From the NCBI RefSeq assembly GCF_004365875.1, contig NZ_SODF01000001.1, positions 868,001-932,000 on the forward strand: 64,000 nt of DNA, given 5' to 3'. Position 1 is the first letter of the stretch. Every line of letters starts with the position of its first letter. Both the position numbers and the translations under genes were made by a program. Source of the stretch: Kribbella kalugense. Its GTDB lineage: Bacteria; Actinomycetota; Actinomycetes; Propionibacteriales; Kribbellaceae. The notes beneath the pieces were generated by a model. The model worked only from the letters and a program-made list of their open reading frames with translations, ran no database searches and had not been told where the DNA came from. Below are positions 14,697 to 23,662 of the stretch, piece after piece.

Positions 14697-16493
14697 ATGA
14701 CCACTTCAACTGTTCACCGTCTGAGCCGGACCGCCGGCTTCTGGGCCGTGGCCGCGAGCATGTCGGTGCTGACTGCGTTCTCCACCGCCCCGAGCGCGCT
14801 GTACGGCATCTACCGACGCCAGGACCATCTGTCGTCCATCACCGTCACCATCGTCTACGCCGTCTTTGCCGCCGGCATCGTGACCAGCCTGCTGCTGGTA
14901 GGTCACCTATCTGACTGGTACGGACGACGCACGCTGCTCATGCCCGCTCTGCTGACCGGACTAGTGGCTGCGGTGGTCCTCGCCAACTCCACGTCGCTTC
15001 CGGCGCTATTCGTGGGCCGGGTGCTCACCGGACTCGCTCTGGGTGCGGCCACCGCGACCGCCACCGCCTACCTAACCGATCTGGATGCAGGTCCGAACGG
15101 AGTACCGACGCGGCGGGCGCAGATAACGTCCACTGTCGCGAACGTCGGCGGGCTGGCGGTCGGCCCACTGGCGGCCGGGTTGCTGGCGACGTACGTGCCC
15201 AGCTTTCCCCGACTGATCTACGTCGTACTCGCGGTGCTGTTGGCGCTCGCGCTGATAGCCGTGTGGGCCGCACCTGAGGTCAGGCCGCTGCCAAATCCCC
15301 GACCGCGCTACCGCCCGCAACGGCTCGCGATTCCCGGAGCTGCCCGGACGCAGTTCGGTGCGGCGCTCACCGGCGACTTCCTGGTGTTCACTGTGTACGG
15401 CGTGTTCGCCGGCCTGGCTTCCGCGTTCTTGGCCGGGCCGCTGCATCGCTCCTCGCCCGTCCTGGCCGGCCTGACCGTGTTCATCGCCTTCGGAGTCGGT
15501 GCGCTCACTCAGATCATCACGAGGACCTGGCCGCTGCGCCGCCTGCTCGCCCTCGGTATCCCTGTGCTGCTTATCGGACTGGCTGTGATTGTGACTGCGG
15601 CCTGGTTGCGTCCACCGAGCCTCACGTTCTTCCTGATCGGAGCGGCGCTGGTGGGCGTCGGGACCGGCAGCATCTTCCGGAGCGCCTTGACCGTGGTCAT
15701 CACGACCGCGCCGCCCAACGATCGCGCCGCCGCGTTGGCCCTGTTCTTCGTTGTCGGTTATCTGGGCCTCTCGCTGCCTGTCGTAGGTGCCGGAATCGCC
15801 TTGCAGTACGTGACTTTCAAGGTCATCCTCCTCACTTTTGCCGTCATCGTGTCCACCGGAATTCTCGTCGCTTCACCACTGCTGATCCGCAGCCTCACCG
15901 AGAAGAAGGCACCCGTTGGTGCACCAGGGGAATCCACTGGTGTGACGGGGTCCGAGCGGACGAACAGTGGAGTTAGTGGATCCCACCAGGGCATCCCTCA
16001 AGGAAACGGAAGGCACATGGCCACCATTCACTTCACCGAGATCACCACCTCGACGCCCGAGCAGTTCGTTGCCGGGCTCACCGACTTCGGGCCGGGCCGG
16101 GCGAAGCTGTTCGCGAACAGCTCGGACGACCACCTGAAGGTCCACGACCTGGGCGCCACGTACGCCGACGTCACCGAAGGCAACGACAGCGTGTGGGAGC
16201 GGCTGCACTACGACTGGTCCGACCCGACCCACATCGTCCTCACGACCACCGACTCCAACCTCTGGGGCGGCGCGTCCGGCCACACCTACACCCTGCACCG
16301 CCGGGCCGACGGCGCGACCACGATCGACGTCACGATCGTCCGCCAGGGCAAGAACCTCAAGGGCCGGCTGCTCGGGATCGTCCTCGGCCTGTTCGGCAAG
16401 AGCGTCCTCGGCAAGCCGTTCCACAACTCCGTCAAGGCCATCGAGGCCCGCAATCTGCAAACCCTGACCACCAACAACAACGTAAAGGCGTGA
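14697..16493 (+). CDS. MFS transporter in one frame with a C-terminal SRPBCC-like domain
   Basis: The frame encodes 598 residues. Residues 1-405 form a twelve-helix major facilitator with the loop 2-3 motif GHLSDWYGRRTL (about 70-80) and a drug-exporter-like helix 4-5 region (GRVLTGLALGAATATATAYL). Residues about 441-598 look like a SRPBCC/polyketide-cyclase-type domain (ATIHFTEITTSTPEQFVAGLTDFGPGRAKLF). The roughly 35 residues between are Gly/Ser/Pro-rich, and GGAAGG followed by ATG at 16017 forms a credible ribosome site. The two halves may therefore be separate genes whose spacer happens to lack a stop, giving an MFS gene read through into its neighbour and a 158-residue protein made independently. 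Exporter substrate unknown. Confidence 0.7.
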   Translation: MTTSTVHRLSRTAGFWAVAASMSVLTAFSTAPSALYGIYRRQDHLSSITVTIVYAVFAAGIVTSLLLVGHLSDWYGRRTLLMPALLTGLVAAVVLANSTSLPALFVGRVLTGLALGAATATATAYLTDLDAGPNGVPTRRAQITSTVANVGGLAVGPLAAGLLATYVPSFPRLIYVVLAVLLALALIAVWAAPEVRPLPNPRPRYRPQRLAIPGAARTQFGAALTGDFLVFTVYGVFAGLASAFLAGPLHRSSPVLAGLTVFIAFGVGALTQIITRTWPLRRLLALGIPVLLIGLAVIVTAAWLRPPSLTFFLIGAALVGVGTGSIFRSALTVVITTAPPNDRAAALALFFVVGYLGLSLPVVGAGIALQYVTFKVILLTFAVIVSTGILVASPLLIRSLTEKKAPVGAPGESTGVTGSERTNSGVSGSHQGIPQGNGRHMATIHFTEITTSTPEQFVAGLTDFGPGRAKLFANSSDDHLKVHDLGATYADVTEGNDSVWERLHYDWSDPTHIVLTTTDSNLWGGASGHTYTLHRRADGATTIDVTIVRQGKNLKGRLLGIVLGLFGKSVLGKPFHNSVKAIEARNLQTLTTNNNVKA

Positions 16494-16498
16494 ACACC

Positions 16499-17308
16499 AT
16501 GAAGAACCTGATCCGTAGCGCACGAAACCTGAGCCGCAACCTCGTCCTGGCCGCACTCGGCGGCGCGCTGCTGCTGGCCGGTACGACCACCGCACAAGCC
16601 ACGATGGGAAGCCAGACCAAGGAGAAACCGACCATCGTCCTGCTCCACGGAGCGTTTGCCGACGGCAACAGTTGGTCCGAGGTCACCGGCCGGCTGCAGA
16701 AGGACGGCTACCAGGTCGTCGCCCCTGCCGTCCCACTGCGCGGAATCGCATCCGACACGTCGTACCTGAGCGGCGTACTCGCGACCATCCCCGGTCCGAA
16801 GGTGCTCGTCGGGCACTCGTACGCCGGTGCCCTGGTCAGCGAGCTCGCGGACACCTCCGGAGTGAAGTCGCTGGTCTACGTCGCGGCGTTCATCCCGCAG
16901 GCAGGCGAGACCCTCGGCACGCTGAACTCGCAGTTCCCGGGCAGCGAACTCGGCTCGGTCACCACCACGATCAGCTACCCCGGTGGCCTCGACCTCGCAG
17001 TCGACCCGGCCGGTGCCGGTCCGGTCCTGGCTGCTGATGTCCCGGCCCGCCAGGCTGCCGTGTTCGTAGCCGCCCAGCGCCCGATCGCAGCGTCGGCATT
17101 CGGCGAACCGGTCGAGGAGACTGCCCCGGCCGCGCTGCCGAAGTACGCCGTCATTCCGACCGGCGACCACGCGATCGCCCCGGCCGCCGAGCGCTTCATG
17201 GCCAACCGCGCCGGCGCGAAGATCACCGAGGTCCAGGGTGCATCCCACCTGGTCGCGGTGTCGCAGCCGTCGACCGTGACCAAGGTCATCGAACAAGCCG
17301 CTCGCTGA
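16499..17308 (+). CDS. Secreted alpha/beta hydrolase (EstC-like)
   Basis: The 269-residue enzyme has a signal peptide (RNLSRNLVLAALGGALLLAG, cleavage near ATA/QA) and an alpha/beta hydrolase domain. Landmarks are TIVLLHGAFADGNSW (oxyanion His-Gly), the nucleophile elbow VGHSYAGAL, and GDHAI plus GASHLVAV near the C-terminus for the acid and catalytic His. Relatives annotated as salicylate-esterase or EstC-like hydrolases share LLHGAFADGSSW. The ATG at 16499 lies 5 bases past the stop of the upstream frame; a GTG at 16490 overlapping that stop is possible. It is probably cotranscribed with the MFS/SRPBCC frame and followed by a terminator. Confidence 0.8.
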   Translation: MKNLIRSARNLSRNLVLAALGGALLLAGTTTAQATMGSQTKEKPTIVLLHGAFADGNSWSEVTGRLQKDGYQVVAPAVPLRGIASDTSYLSGVLATIPGPKVLVGHSYAGALVSELADTSGVKSLVYVAAFIPQAGETLGTLNSQFPGSELGSVTTTISYPGGLDLAVDPAGAGPVLAADVPARQAAVFVAAQRPIAASAFGEPVEETAPAALPKYAVIPTGDHAIAPAAERFMANRAGAKITEVQGASHLVAVSQPSTVTKVIEQAAR

Positions 17309-17324
17309 AGTCACGCACCAACCA

Positions 17325-17355
17325 AGCAGGCCGGAGCCGAACGCTCCGGTCTGCT
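17325..17355. terminator. Bidirectional terminator hairpin
   Basis: 13-bp stem AGCAGGCCGGAGC/GCTCCGGTCTGCT (one G-U pair) with a 5-base loop, between convergent genes ending at 17308 and 17362. Confidence 0.7.
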
Positions 17356-17361
17356 GGTGTG

Positions 17362-20088
17362 TCAGGCCGACCGGGCCAAGGCCGTGCGGAGTTGGCGGCG
17401 TGAGGTGATGCCGAGCTTGGAGAAGGTCTTGCGGAGGTGCCACTCGACCGTCCGCGGGCTGATGAAGAGCTGGGCGGCGATCTCAGGGTTGGTGAGGCCG
17501 TCGCGGGCCAGTCCGGCGATCTGCGCTTCTTGTGCGGTGAGGTCGTTGTGCGTGTCGGGCCTGCGTTTACGGACGGTTTCGCCGGTGGCGAGCAGTTCGT
17601 GGCGGGCTCGGTCGGCGAAGGCGTCGAGTCCCATTGCGGTCAGTTGCTCGTGAGCGGTCCGGAGCTGTTCCCGGGCGTCGACACGTCGTCCCTCGCGGCG
17701 CAGCCACTCGCCGTACAGGAGATGTGCGCGGGCGCTCTCGACCCGGAGCACGGTCCGGTCGAAGTGGTCGATGGACGCTCGGTAGGCGTTCTCGTCGCCG
17801 TTGAGCAGGGCCTGGGCCCGGGTCCGTTGGCCGTGACCCCAGTCGGTGGGCGTGGCGGTGGTGCGTTCGGTCAGCCAGTTGAGTGCGGACTCGACGTGAT
17901 CGGTGTCGCCGGTGCGGGAGGCTGCTTCGGCGAGTTCGCCGACGGCGAGTACGCCGTACCCGATGACGTCCTGGTCGAAGACGCGGAGGGCGGCCTCGCG
18001 GGCCGCGTCGTACTGGCCGAGGCCGTTGTGCAGGACGGCGCTCGCCAGGGTCGCGAACATGCCCATCCGGCCCTGCTCCTGCGCGGCGGCCTGCTGGATG
18101 GTTGCCTCGATGAGTTTGGTTGCCGTTGCCTCGTCGCCGCGGAAGGCCGCGAGCATCATCCCGGCATAGCCGAGGCGTGGATTGCCGGTGGCGACCGCGA
18201 TCTGGCGGTCGGCCTCGACCCGGCTGGCGACAGCGGTCAGATCGCCGGTCAGGCATTCGAGATTCGCATGGAAATTGAGGGAGTACTGCAGCTGGACCAG
18301 CGCGCCGGTCTCGCGGGCCATCCGGTCCTGGCGGGCGGCGAGTTCTAGACCGGCCTCCAGATCCCAAACCTCGATCGCGACGATCCCGGCGGCGCGGCTT
18401 CCGGCCAGCCAGAGCCAGCTGTCGACGTCGTCGGCGCCGATGGTTTCGTGCCGTGCCCGTTCCAGCGCCTTGGTCAACTGCGCGGCTGCGGCTGGGTAGC
18501 CGCTCCTGATCCGCAGGGCGAGTGCCTGCAGCAGGAGGTCGGCCGGCGGATCCGAGTCGACCGGTGCGGGAGCGGCGTCCGCAGCGAGGGCGAGGATGCC
18601 TGGCACCTCCGGTCCGCTGGCCCAGATGGCCGCAGACATCGCCTCGAGGAAGGTCAGTCGGGCCTGCTCTGGCTCGTGCGGTTCGAGCTGGCGGGCGGCG
18701 CCGAGGAGGGTACGGGCGGCGTCGCGGGCGCGGCCCTGGTCGAAGGCGATCTGCCCGCGCAACCGTTCGATGTCGGCGGCCCGAACCGGGTCGGGTGGGC
18801 CGGCCTCGGATGCGCTGAGCAGTCGCAGCGCCTCGTCCATGGCTCCGGCGCTGCGCTTGGCGGCGGCGGCAGCCAGGGATCGCTCGGCACGTCGGGCCGG
18901 GTCGGGCGTGAGCTCCGCGGAGCGCTCGAGGAACTCGGCGGCGGCGGTGAGACCGCCGCGATTCTGGGCGCGGAGCGCCGAGCTCTCGAGCTCGGCGGCC
19001 ACGTCCTCATCCGGGCGCGCTGTGGCCTGGGCCCGATGCCAGGCCCGTCGCTCTGGCGAGAGTTCGGGATCGGTGACGTCCGCCAGTGCTTGATGCACGG
19101 CGAGCCGGTCCGGCAGCGAGGCCATCCGGTACGCCGCGGATCGCACCAGCGGATGCCGGAACCGCACGTGCTGCCCGAACGTGATCAGTCCCGACTGGAT
19201 CGCTCCGGCGGCCGGGTCCGCGCCCAACCCGAGTTGCTCGGCGGCTCGCCACAGCAGCGTCGCATCACCGAGCGGCTCGGCGGCCGCGATCAGCAGCAGC
19301 ATCCGGGTATCCGCGGGCAGCTCTTCAATTCGCCGTACGAAGCCTTCTTCGATCCTGTTGGTCAACGGTCCGTGGCTGAATCCGTCCACCAGGTCAGTGG
19401 GGGACCAGGCCCGGGGCAGCTCGAGGAGTGCCAGTGGATTGCCGTACGTCTCGGCCACGATCCGGTCCCGGATCCGCGGGTCGATCGGACCTGGCAAGAC
19501 CGACTCCAGCAGCGCGCGGGCATCGTCCTCGCCCAGGCCGCGGACCTCCAGCTCGCTGAGCCCGGTGAACTCGTGGTCGACGCCGTTCCGCACGCTGAAG
19601 ATCATCACCACCGACTCGGCGGCCAGGCGCCGGGCCACGAACGCGAGTACCTGCGCGGAGACGTGATCCAGCCAATGGGCGTCGTCGACGATGCAGATCA
19701 CCGGTCGCTTGGCCGCGGCGTCAGACAGCAGACTGAGTACGGCGAGGCCGACGAGGAACCGGTCCGGCGCAGGCCCGGCGAGCATGCCGAACGCCGTACT
19801 GAGTGCGTCGTGCTGCGGCCGGGGGAGACGTTCGACCCCGTCGAGGAACGGGAGGCACAGTTGGTGCAGGCCCGCGTAGGCGAGCTCCATCTCGGACTCG
19901 ATCCCGACGGTCCGCGTCACCGCGCAGGAGTCGCTGTCGGCGGCCAGCTCGTCGAGCAGCGCCGATTTGCCGACGCCGGGCTCGCCGCGGAGGACCAGGA
20001 CCTCACTGCGCCCGGTGCGGGCAGAGATGACCAGCGCCGCCAGTACGGCGGTCTCCTGCTGCCGGCCACGCAGTCCGCGAGCTGCCAT
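17362..20088 (-). CDS. LAL-type (large ATP-binding LuxR) transcriptional regulator
   Basis: The protein of about 908 residues has an N-terminal AAA ATPase (Walker A GEPGVGKS at 35-42; Walker B VICIVDDAHWLD near 140), a long middle of helical TPR-like repeats, and a C-terminal LuxR helix-turn-helix (LTAQEAQIAGLARDGLTNPEIAAQLFISPRTVEWHLRKTF, about the last 60 residues). LAL proteins are ATP-dependent activators, often of catabolic or secondary-metabolism genes. The ATG at 20088 is taken as start; a GTG nine codons upstream is equally open. It is divergent from the mhqO-mhqD operon, which it may control. Confidence 0.85.
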   Translation of the reverse strand: MAARGLRGRQQETAVLAALVISARTGRSEVLVLRGEPGVGKSALLDELAADSDSCAVTRTVGIESEMELAYAGLHQLCLPFLDGVERLPRPQHDALSTAFGMLAGPAPDRFLVGLAVLSLLSDAAAKRPVICIVDDAHWLDHVSAQVLAFVARRLAAESVVMIFSVRNGVDHEFTGLSELEVRGLGEDDARALLESVLPGPIDPRIRDRIVAETYGNPLALLELPRAWSPTDLVDGFSHGPLTNRIEEGFVRRIEELPADTRMLLLIAAAEPLGDATLLWRAAEQLGLGADPAAGAIQSGLITFGQHVRFRHPLVRSAAYRMASLPDRLAVHQALADVTDPELSPERRAWHRAQATARPDEDVAAELESSALRAQNRGGLTAAAEFLERSAELTPDPARRAERSLAAAAAKRSAGAMDEALRLLSASEAGPPDPVRAADIERLRGQIAFDQGRARDAARTLLGAARQLEPHEPEQARLTFLEAMSAAIWASGPEVPGILALAADAAPAPVDSDPPADLLLQALALRIRSGYPAAAAQLTKALERARHETIGADDVDSWLWLAGSRAAGIVAIEVWDLEAGLELAARQDRMARETGALVQLQYSLNFHANLECLTGDLTAVASRVEADRQIAVATGNPRLGYAGMMLAAFRGDEATATKLIEATIQQAAAQEQGRMGMFATLASAVLHNGLGQYDAAREAALRVFDQDVIGYGVLAVGELAEAASRTGDTDHVESALNWLTERTTATPTDWGHGQRTRAQALLNGDENAYRASIDHFDRTVLRVESARAHLLYGEWLRREGRRVDAREQLRTAHEQLTAMGLDAFADRARHELLATGETVRKRRPDTHNDLTAQEAQIAGLARDGLTNPEIAAQLFISPRTVEWHLRKTFSKLGITSRRQLRTALARSA

Positions 20089-20208
20089 GCCCGTCAGGCT
20101 CGCACCTGCCACCACGTCGCCGCAACGGGCTCACCCCGCGACGGCCTTCAAACTGGCGAGATCCGGTCGTACTGTCGAGAGATCGTCGCGGGCTGGGAGG
20201 GATGAACG

Positions 20209-21174
20209 ATGGTTGACTCGGTCGCACCGCACGGGCTCCACCACGTCACTGCGATCGCGGAGGATCCGCAGCGCAACGTGGACTTCTACACCACGGTGCT
20301 GGGGTTGCGCCTGGTCAAGCGGACCGTCAACTTCGACGCTCCGGACACCTATCACCTGTACTACGGCGACGCCTCGGGCCGGCCGTCGACGCTGTTGACG
20401 TTCTTCCCGTGGCCGGGGGCGCCGAACGGCGTACAGGGGACCGGGCTCACCACGGCGACCGCTTTCAGCGTTCCGCCGGAGTCCCTCGGCTGGTGGCAGC
20501 AGCGGCTGCAGAGCCTCGACGTCGACGCGGACGCGCCGGTCGCGAGCTCGGACCAGGAGGTACTGCGGCTGCGTGATCCCGACGGCTTGGTGATCGAGTT
20601 AGTCGCGTCCGACGGTGACACCCGATCCGGCTGGGACGGCGTGGCCGCCATACCGTTCGACAACGCGATCCGCGGTCTGTTCTCCGTCACGATGACCGAG
20701 CAGCAGCTCGACCCGACGGCCGAGATGCTCGCCGGGATGCTGGGGATGCGGCACGGCCGGGACACTGCCGACGGGTCTCGGTTCGTCATGTCCGGAGCAG
20801 CCGAGGGTACGGCGGTTGACGTCCAGCCCAGCAAGGCGTCCCGCGGAGTGCAGGCGGCCGGGACGGTTCACCACATCGCTTTCCGGGCGCCTGATCACGA
20901 GACTCAGGCGAAATGGCGGCTCGAGCTGATCGAGGCCGGCGTACAGGTCACCGAGATCCTCGACCGGCAGTACTTCACGTCGATCTACTTCCGTGAGCCT
21001 GGCGGGGTCCTGCTGGAGATCGCGACCGACCAGCCGGGCTTCACCGTCGACGAACCGCTGCTGGAGCTCGGCCAGCACCTGAAGCTCCCGCCGTGGCTCG
21101 AGCCGAGCCGCGAGGAGATCCAGGCTTCGTTGCCGGCGCTGCGCGTACCACCCCAGCCGGACGAAGCGGACTGA
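20209..21174 (+). CDS. mhqO: Ring-cleaving dioxygenase, MhqO-like (two VOC domains)
   Basis: The 321-residue protein has two glyoxalase/VOC modules: GLHHVTAIAEDPQRNVDFYTTVLGLRLVKRTVNFD at the N-terminus and GTVHHIAFRAPDHETQ near residue 218, with REPGGVLLEIATD supplying the C-terminal metal-binding Glu. This matches MhqO/YdfO proteins that act with MhqD in quinone and hydroquinone detoxification; the extradiol-type metal sites (His in GLHHV and HHIAF, Glu in LLEIA) are present. The ATG has GGAGGGATGAACG upstream. The stop overlaps the next start (TGATG), so translation is coupled to the mhqD-like gene. The symbol is by similarity. Confidence 0.85.
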   Translation: MVDSVAPHGLHHVTAIAEDPQRNVDFYTTVLGLRLVKRTVNFDAPDTYHLYYGDASGRPSTLLTFFPWPGAPNGVQGTGLTTATAFSVPPESLGWWQQRLQSLDVDADAPVASSDQEVLRLRDPDGLVIELVASDGDTRSGWDGVAAIPFDNAIRGLFSVTMTEQQLDPTAEMLAGMLGMRHGRDTADGSRFVMSGAAEGTAVDVQPSKASRGVQAAGTVHHIAFRAPDHETQAKWRLELIEAGVQVTEILDRQYFTSIYFREPGGVLLEIATDQPGFTVDEPLLELGQHLKLPPWLEPSREEIQASLPALRVPPQPDEAD

Positions 21175-21806
21175 TGAGCGAGGACCCGCTCCGGCGGCCG
21201 CACGTCTGGCTGCCGGGCTCGTCCGCGCCGCCCCTCCTGTTGCTGCACGGCACCGGTGGCGACGAGCACGACCTCCTGGTACTGCGAGCACACCTGGCGC
21301 CGGACGCACCCGTGCTGTCGCCGCGTGGAACCGTGTTGGAGCAGGGGATGGCGCGGTTCTTCCGCAGACTCCGGGAAGGCGTTTTCGACGAGGACGACCT
21401 GAGGCTGAGGGTCGACGAGCTCGCCGCATTCCTCACCGCCGCCGAGGAGAAGTACGGCGTGACCGCCGGTGCCTGGCTGGCCGTCGGGTTCTCCAACGGA
21501 GCCAACATTGCATCCGCGTTGCTTCTACGCCATCCCGAATCGCTCGCCGGCGCCGTACTGCTGGCCGCGATGGTGCCCTTCGCAGCGGACGAGCCGACGG
21601 ACCACGCGCTAGCCGGCAAGCGGGTGCTCATTGTCAACGGTGACAGCGATCCGATGGCGACCCCTGCGCAGACGAGCAGACTGGCCGAGCAACTCCGGCG
21701 TCGAGACGCCGATGTGGAACTCCTGTCGTTTGACGGCGGCCACACCATCGACCCCGGCGTACTGCCCGAGATCAGGAAGTTCGTCGAGGCGGGTCGCGCG
21801 AAGTGA
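21174..21806 (+). CDS. mhqD: Phospholipase/carboxylesterase-family hydrolase, MhqD-like
   Basis: The 210-residue alpha/beta hydrolase has LLLLHGTGGDEHDLL (residues 20-34), the nucleophile elbow VGFSNGANIA near 110, an Asp in GDSDPMATP and the catalytic His in DGGHTI near 190. It belongs to the group that includes MhqD, whose gene accompanies mhqO in Bacillus. Here the same pair is overlapping and coupled. The physiological substrate of MhqD is not settled. The ATG shares its A with the mhqO stop; the 3' end overlaps the GH15 gene by GTGA, so three genes are linked. The symbol is by similarity and context. Confidence 0.85.
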   Translation: MSEDPLRRPHVWLPGSSAPPLLLLHGTGGDEHDLLVLRAHLAPDAPVLSPRGTVLEQGMARFFRRLREGVFDEDDLRLRVDELAAFLTAAEEKYGVTAGAWLAVGFSNGANIASALLLRHPESLAGAVLLAAMVPFAADEPTDHALAGKRVLIVNGDSDPMATPAQTSRLAEQLRRRDADVELLSFDGGHTIDPGVLPEIRKFVEAGRAK

Positions 21807-23662
21807 GCAGTGCACATCCGCCGATCGCGGACTACGCCTTCCTCTCGGATTGCGAGTCGAACTGCCTGATCGCACCGAGCGGGGCGGTGGAGTGGATGTG
21901 CTTGCCGCGCCACGATTCGCCGAGTGTGTTCGGTGCGATTCTCGATCGTGCCGCGGGGAGCTTCCGGCTCGGACCGTACGGCGTACAAGTGCCTGCTGCC
22001 CGTCGGTACTTGCCAGGCAGTCTGATGCTTGAAACGACGTGGAAGTCAGCGACGGGCTGGCTGATCGTCCGTGATGCGCTGCTGACCGGACCGTGGCACA
22101 GCATCTCCGAGCGGTCTACGACACATCGCCGTACGCCGACCGACTACGACGCCGAACACTGCTTGCTGCGGACCGTGAAGTGCGTCAGCGGCGCGGTGGA
22201 TCTCGCGATGGTGTGCGAACCGATGTTCGGGTACGGCCGGCGGGAAGCGAGCTGGCGGTATGACGGTCCTGGCTATGGGCAGGCCGATTGCGCGGATCCT
22301 GTTCACGATGTCGCGCTGACGCTGACGACCGACCTGCGGCTCGGTCTGGAGGGCCGGACGGCCCAGGCGCGGACTCGGATGTCGCAGGGCGACACGGCGT
22401 TTGTGGCGGTCTCGTGGTCGGCGATGTCGCCGCCGCGGACGTGGGCGGAGGCGCTTGAGCGGATGGGGCGAACGGCGGAGTACTGGCGGCAATGGATGAA
22501 TGTCGGCGAGTTTCCGGATCACCGGTGGAGCCACTATCTGGCCCGCAGCGCGCTCACCTTGAAAGGACTCACCTTCGCTCCCACCGGCGCACTCCTCGCG
22601 GCCGCGACGACCTCGCTGCCGGAGACGCCGTACGGCGAGCGGAACTGGGACTACCGCTATTCCTGGGTCCGGGACTCCACGTTCGCGCTGTGGGGGCTGT
22701 ACACGATCGGGCTCGATCGTGAGGCGAACGACTTCTTCTCGTTCCTGACCGAGATCTGCGACGGCGATCAGGGCATCCAGATCATGTACGGCATCGGCGG
22801 CGAACGCGAGCTGCCCGAACAGACGCTGGACCACCTGACCGGCTACGAAGGTGCGAGACCGGTCCGGGTCGGCAACGCCGCCTATCTCCAGGGCCAGCAC
22901 GACGTGTGGGGAGCGATCCTCGACTCGGTCTATCTGCATGCGAAATCGCGCGACCAGGTGACCGAAAGTTTGTGGCCATTCTTGAAGCGGCAGGCGGAAG
23001 CGGCGGCGAAGCACTGGCGCGAACCCGACCAGGGGATCTGGGAATCGCGCGGCGATCCGCAGCACTTCACCTCGTCCAAGCTGATGTGCTGGGTGGCGAT
23101 GGATCGCGGCGCCAAGCTGGCCCTGCTGCACGACGAGCCCGGATTCGCCGATGACTGGCAGGCGGTCGCCGACGAGATCCGCGAGGACATCTGTGCCAAC
23201 GGTGTGGACGACAGGGGAGTCTTCGTGCGGCGGTACGGCGCTCGCACTCTCGACGCATCCCTGTTGCTGCTGCCGTTGCTCGGGTTCTTGCCGGCTGGCG
23301 ATCCGCGCGTTCGTGCCACGGTACGGGCGATTGCCGACGAGCTGACCGAAGACGGGATGGTGCTGCGCTACCGCGTCGCGGAGACCGACGACGGGATGCA
23401 CGGTGCCGAGGGGACGTTCACGATCTGCTCGTTCTGGCTGGTGTCGGCGCTGGTCGAGATCGGGGAGCTGGACGAGGCCACCGCGTTGTGCGAGAAGCTG
23501 CTGTCGTACGCGAGCCCGCTCGGCCTGTATGCCGAGGAGATCGACCCGGTGAGCGGACGTCACCTTGGCAACTTCCCGCAGGCGTTCACCCACCTGGCCT
23601 TGATCAACGCGATCATGCACATCATTCGCGCCGAGGAGGCGTTCATCAGGCCGCTTGGTTGA
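21803..23662 (+). CDS. GH15 glucoamylase/trehalase-like glycoside hydrolase
   Basis: The 619-residue protein begins with the N-terminal domain typical of the cytoplasmic GH15 trehalase-like group (PPIADYAFLSDCESNCLIAPSGAVEWMCLPR). Its (alpha/alpha)6 barrel holds YGERNWDYRYSWVRDSTFAL near residue 270. The acid/base region is EPDQGIWESRG near 410, and the second catalytic Glu probably lies in YAEEIDPVSGRHLGNFPQAFTHLALI near 575. Members hydrolyse trehalose or alpha-glucosides. There is no signal peptide. The GTG start overlaps the mhqD-like stop by four bases, an unexpected partner for quinone detoxification. The 3' end overlaps a convergent gene by 17 bp. Confidence 0.85.
   Translation: MSSAHPPIADYAFLSDCESNCLIAPSGAVEWMCLPRHDSPSVFGAILDRAAGSFRLGPYGVQVPAARRYLPGSLMLETTWKSATGWLIVRDALLTGPWHSISERSTTHRRTPTDYDAEHCLLRTVKCVSGAVDLAMVCEPMFGYGRREASWRYDGPGYGQADCADPVHDVALTLTTDLRLGLEGRTAQARTRMSQGDTAFVAVSWSAMSPPRTWAEALERMGRTAEYWRQWMNVGEFPDHRWSHYLARSALTLKGLTFAPTGALLAAATTSLPETPYGERNWDYRYSWVRDSTFALWGLYTIGLDREANDFFSFLTEICDGDQGIQIMYGIGGERELPEQTLDHLTGYEGARPVRVGNAAYLQGQHDVWGAILDSVYLHAKSRDQVTESLWPFLKRQAEAAAKHWREPDQGIWESRGDPQHFTSSKLMCWVAMDRGAKLALLHDEPGFADDWQAVADEIREDICANGVDDRGVFVRRYGARTLDASLLLLPLLGFLPAGDPRVRATVRAIADELTEDGMVLRYRVAETDDGMHGAEGTFTICSFWLVSALVEIGELDEATALCEKLLSYASPLGLYAEEIDPVSGRHLGNFPQAFTHLALINAIMHIIRAEEAFIRPLG

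Noticed and set aside
21093..21173. Upstream extension of the mhqD-like gene
   Set aside because: An in-frame reading starts earlier, but it lies within mhqO; the TGATG overlap start at 21174 fits the family length.
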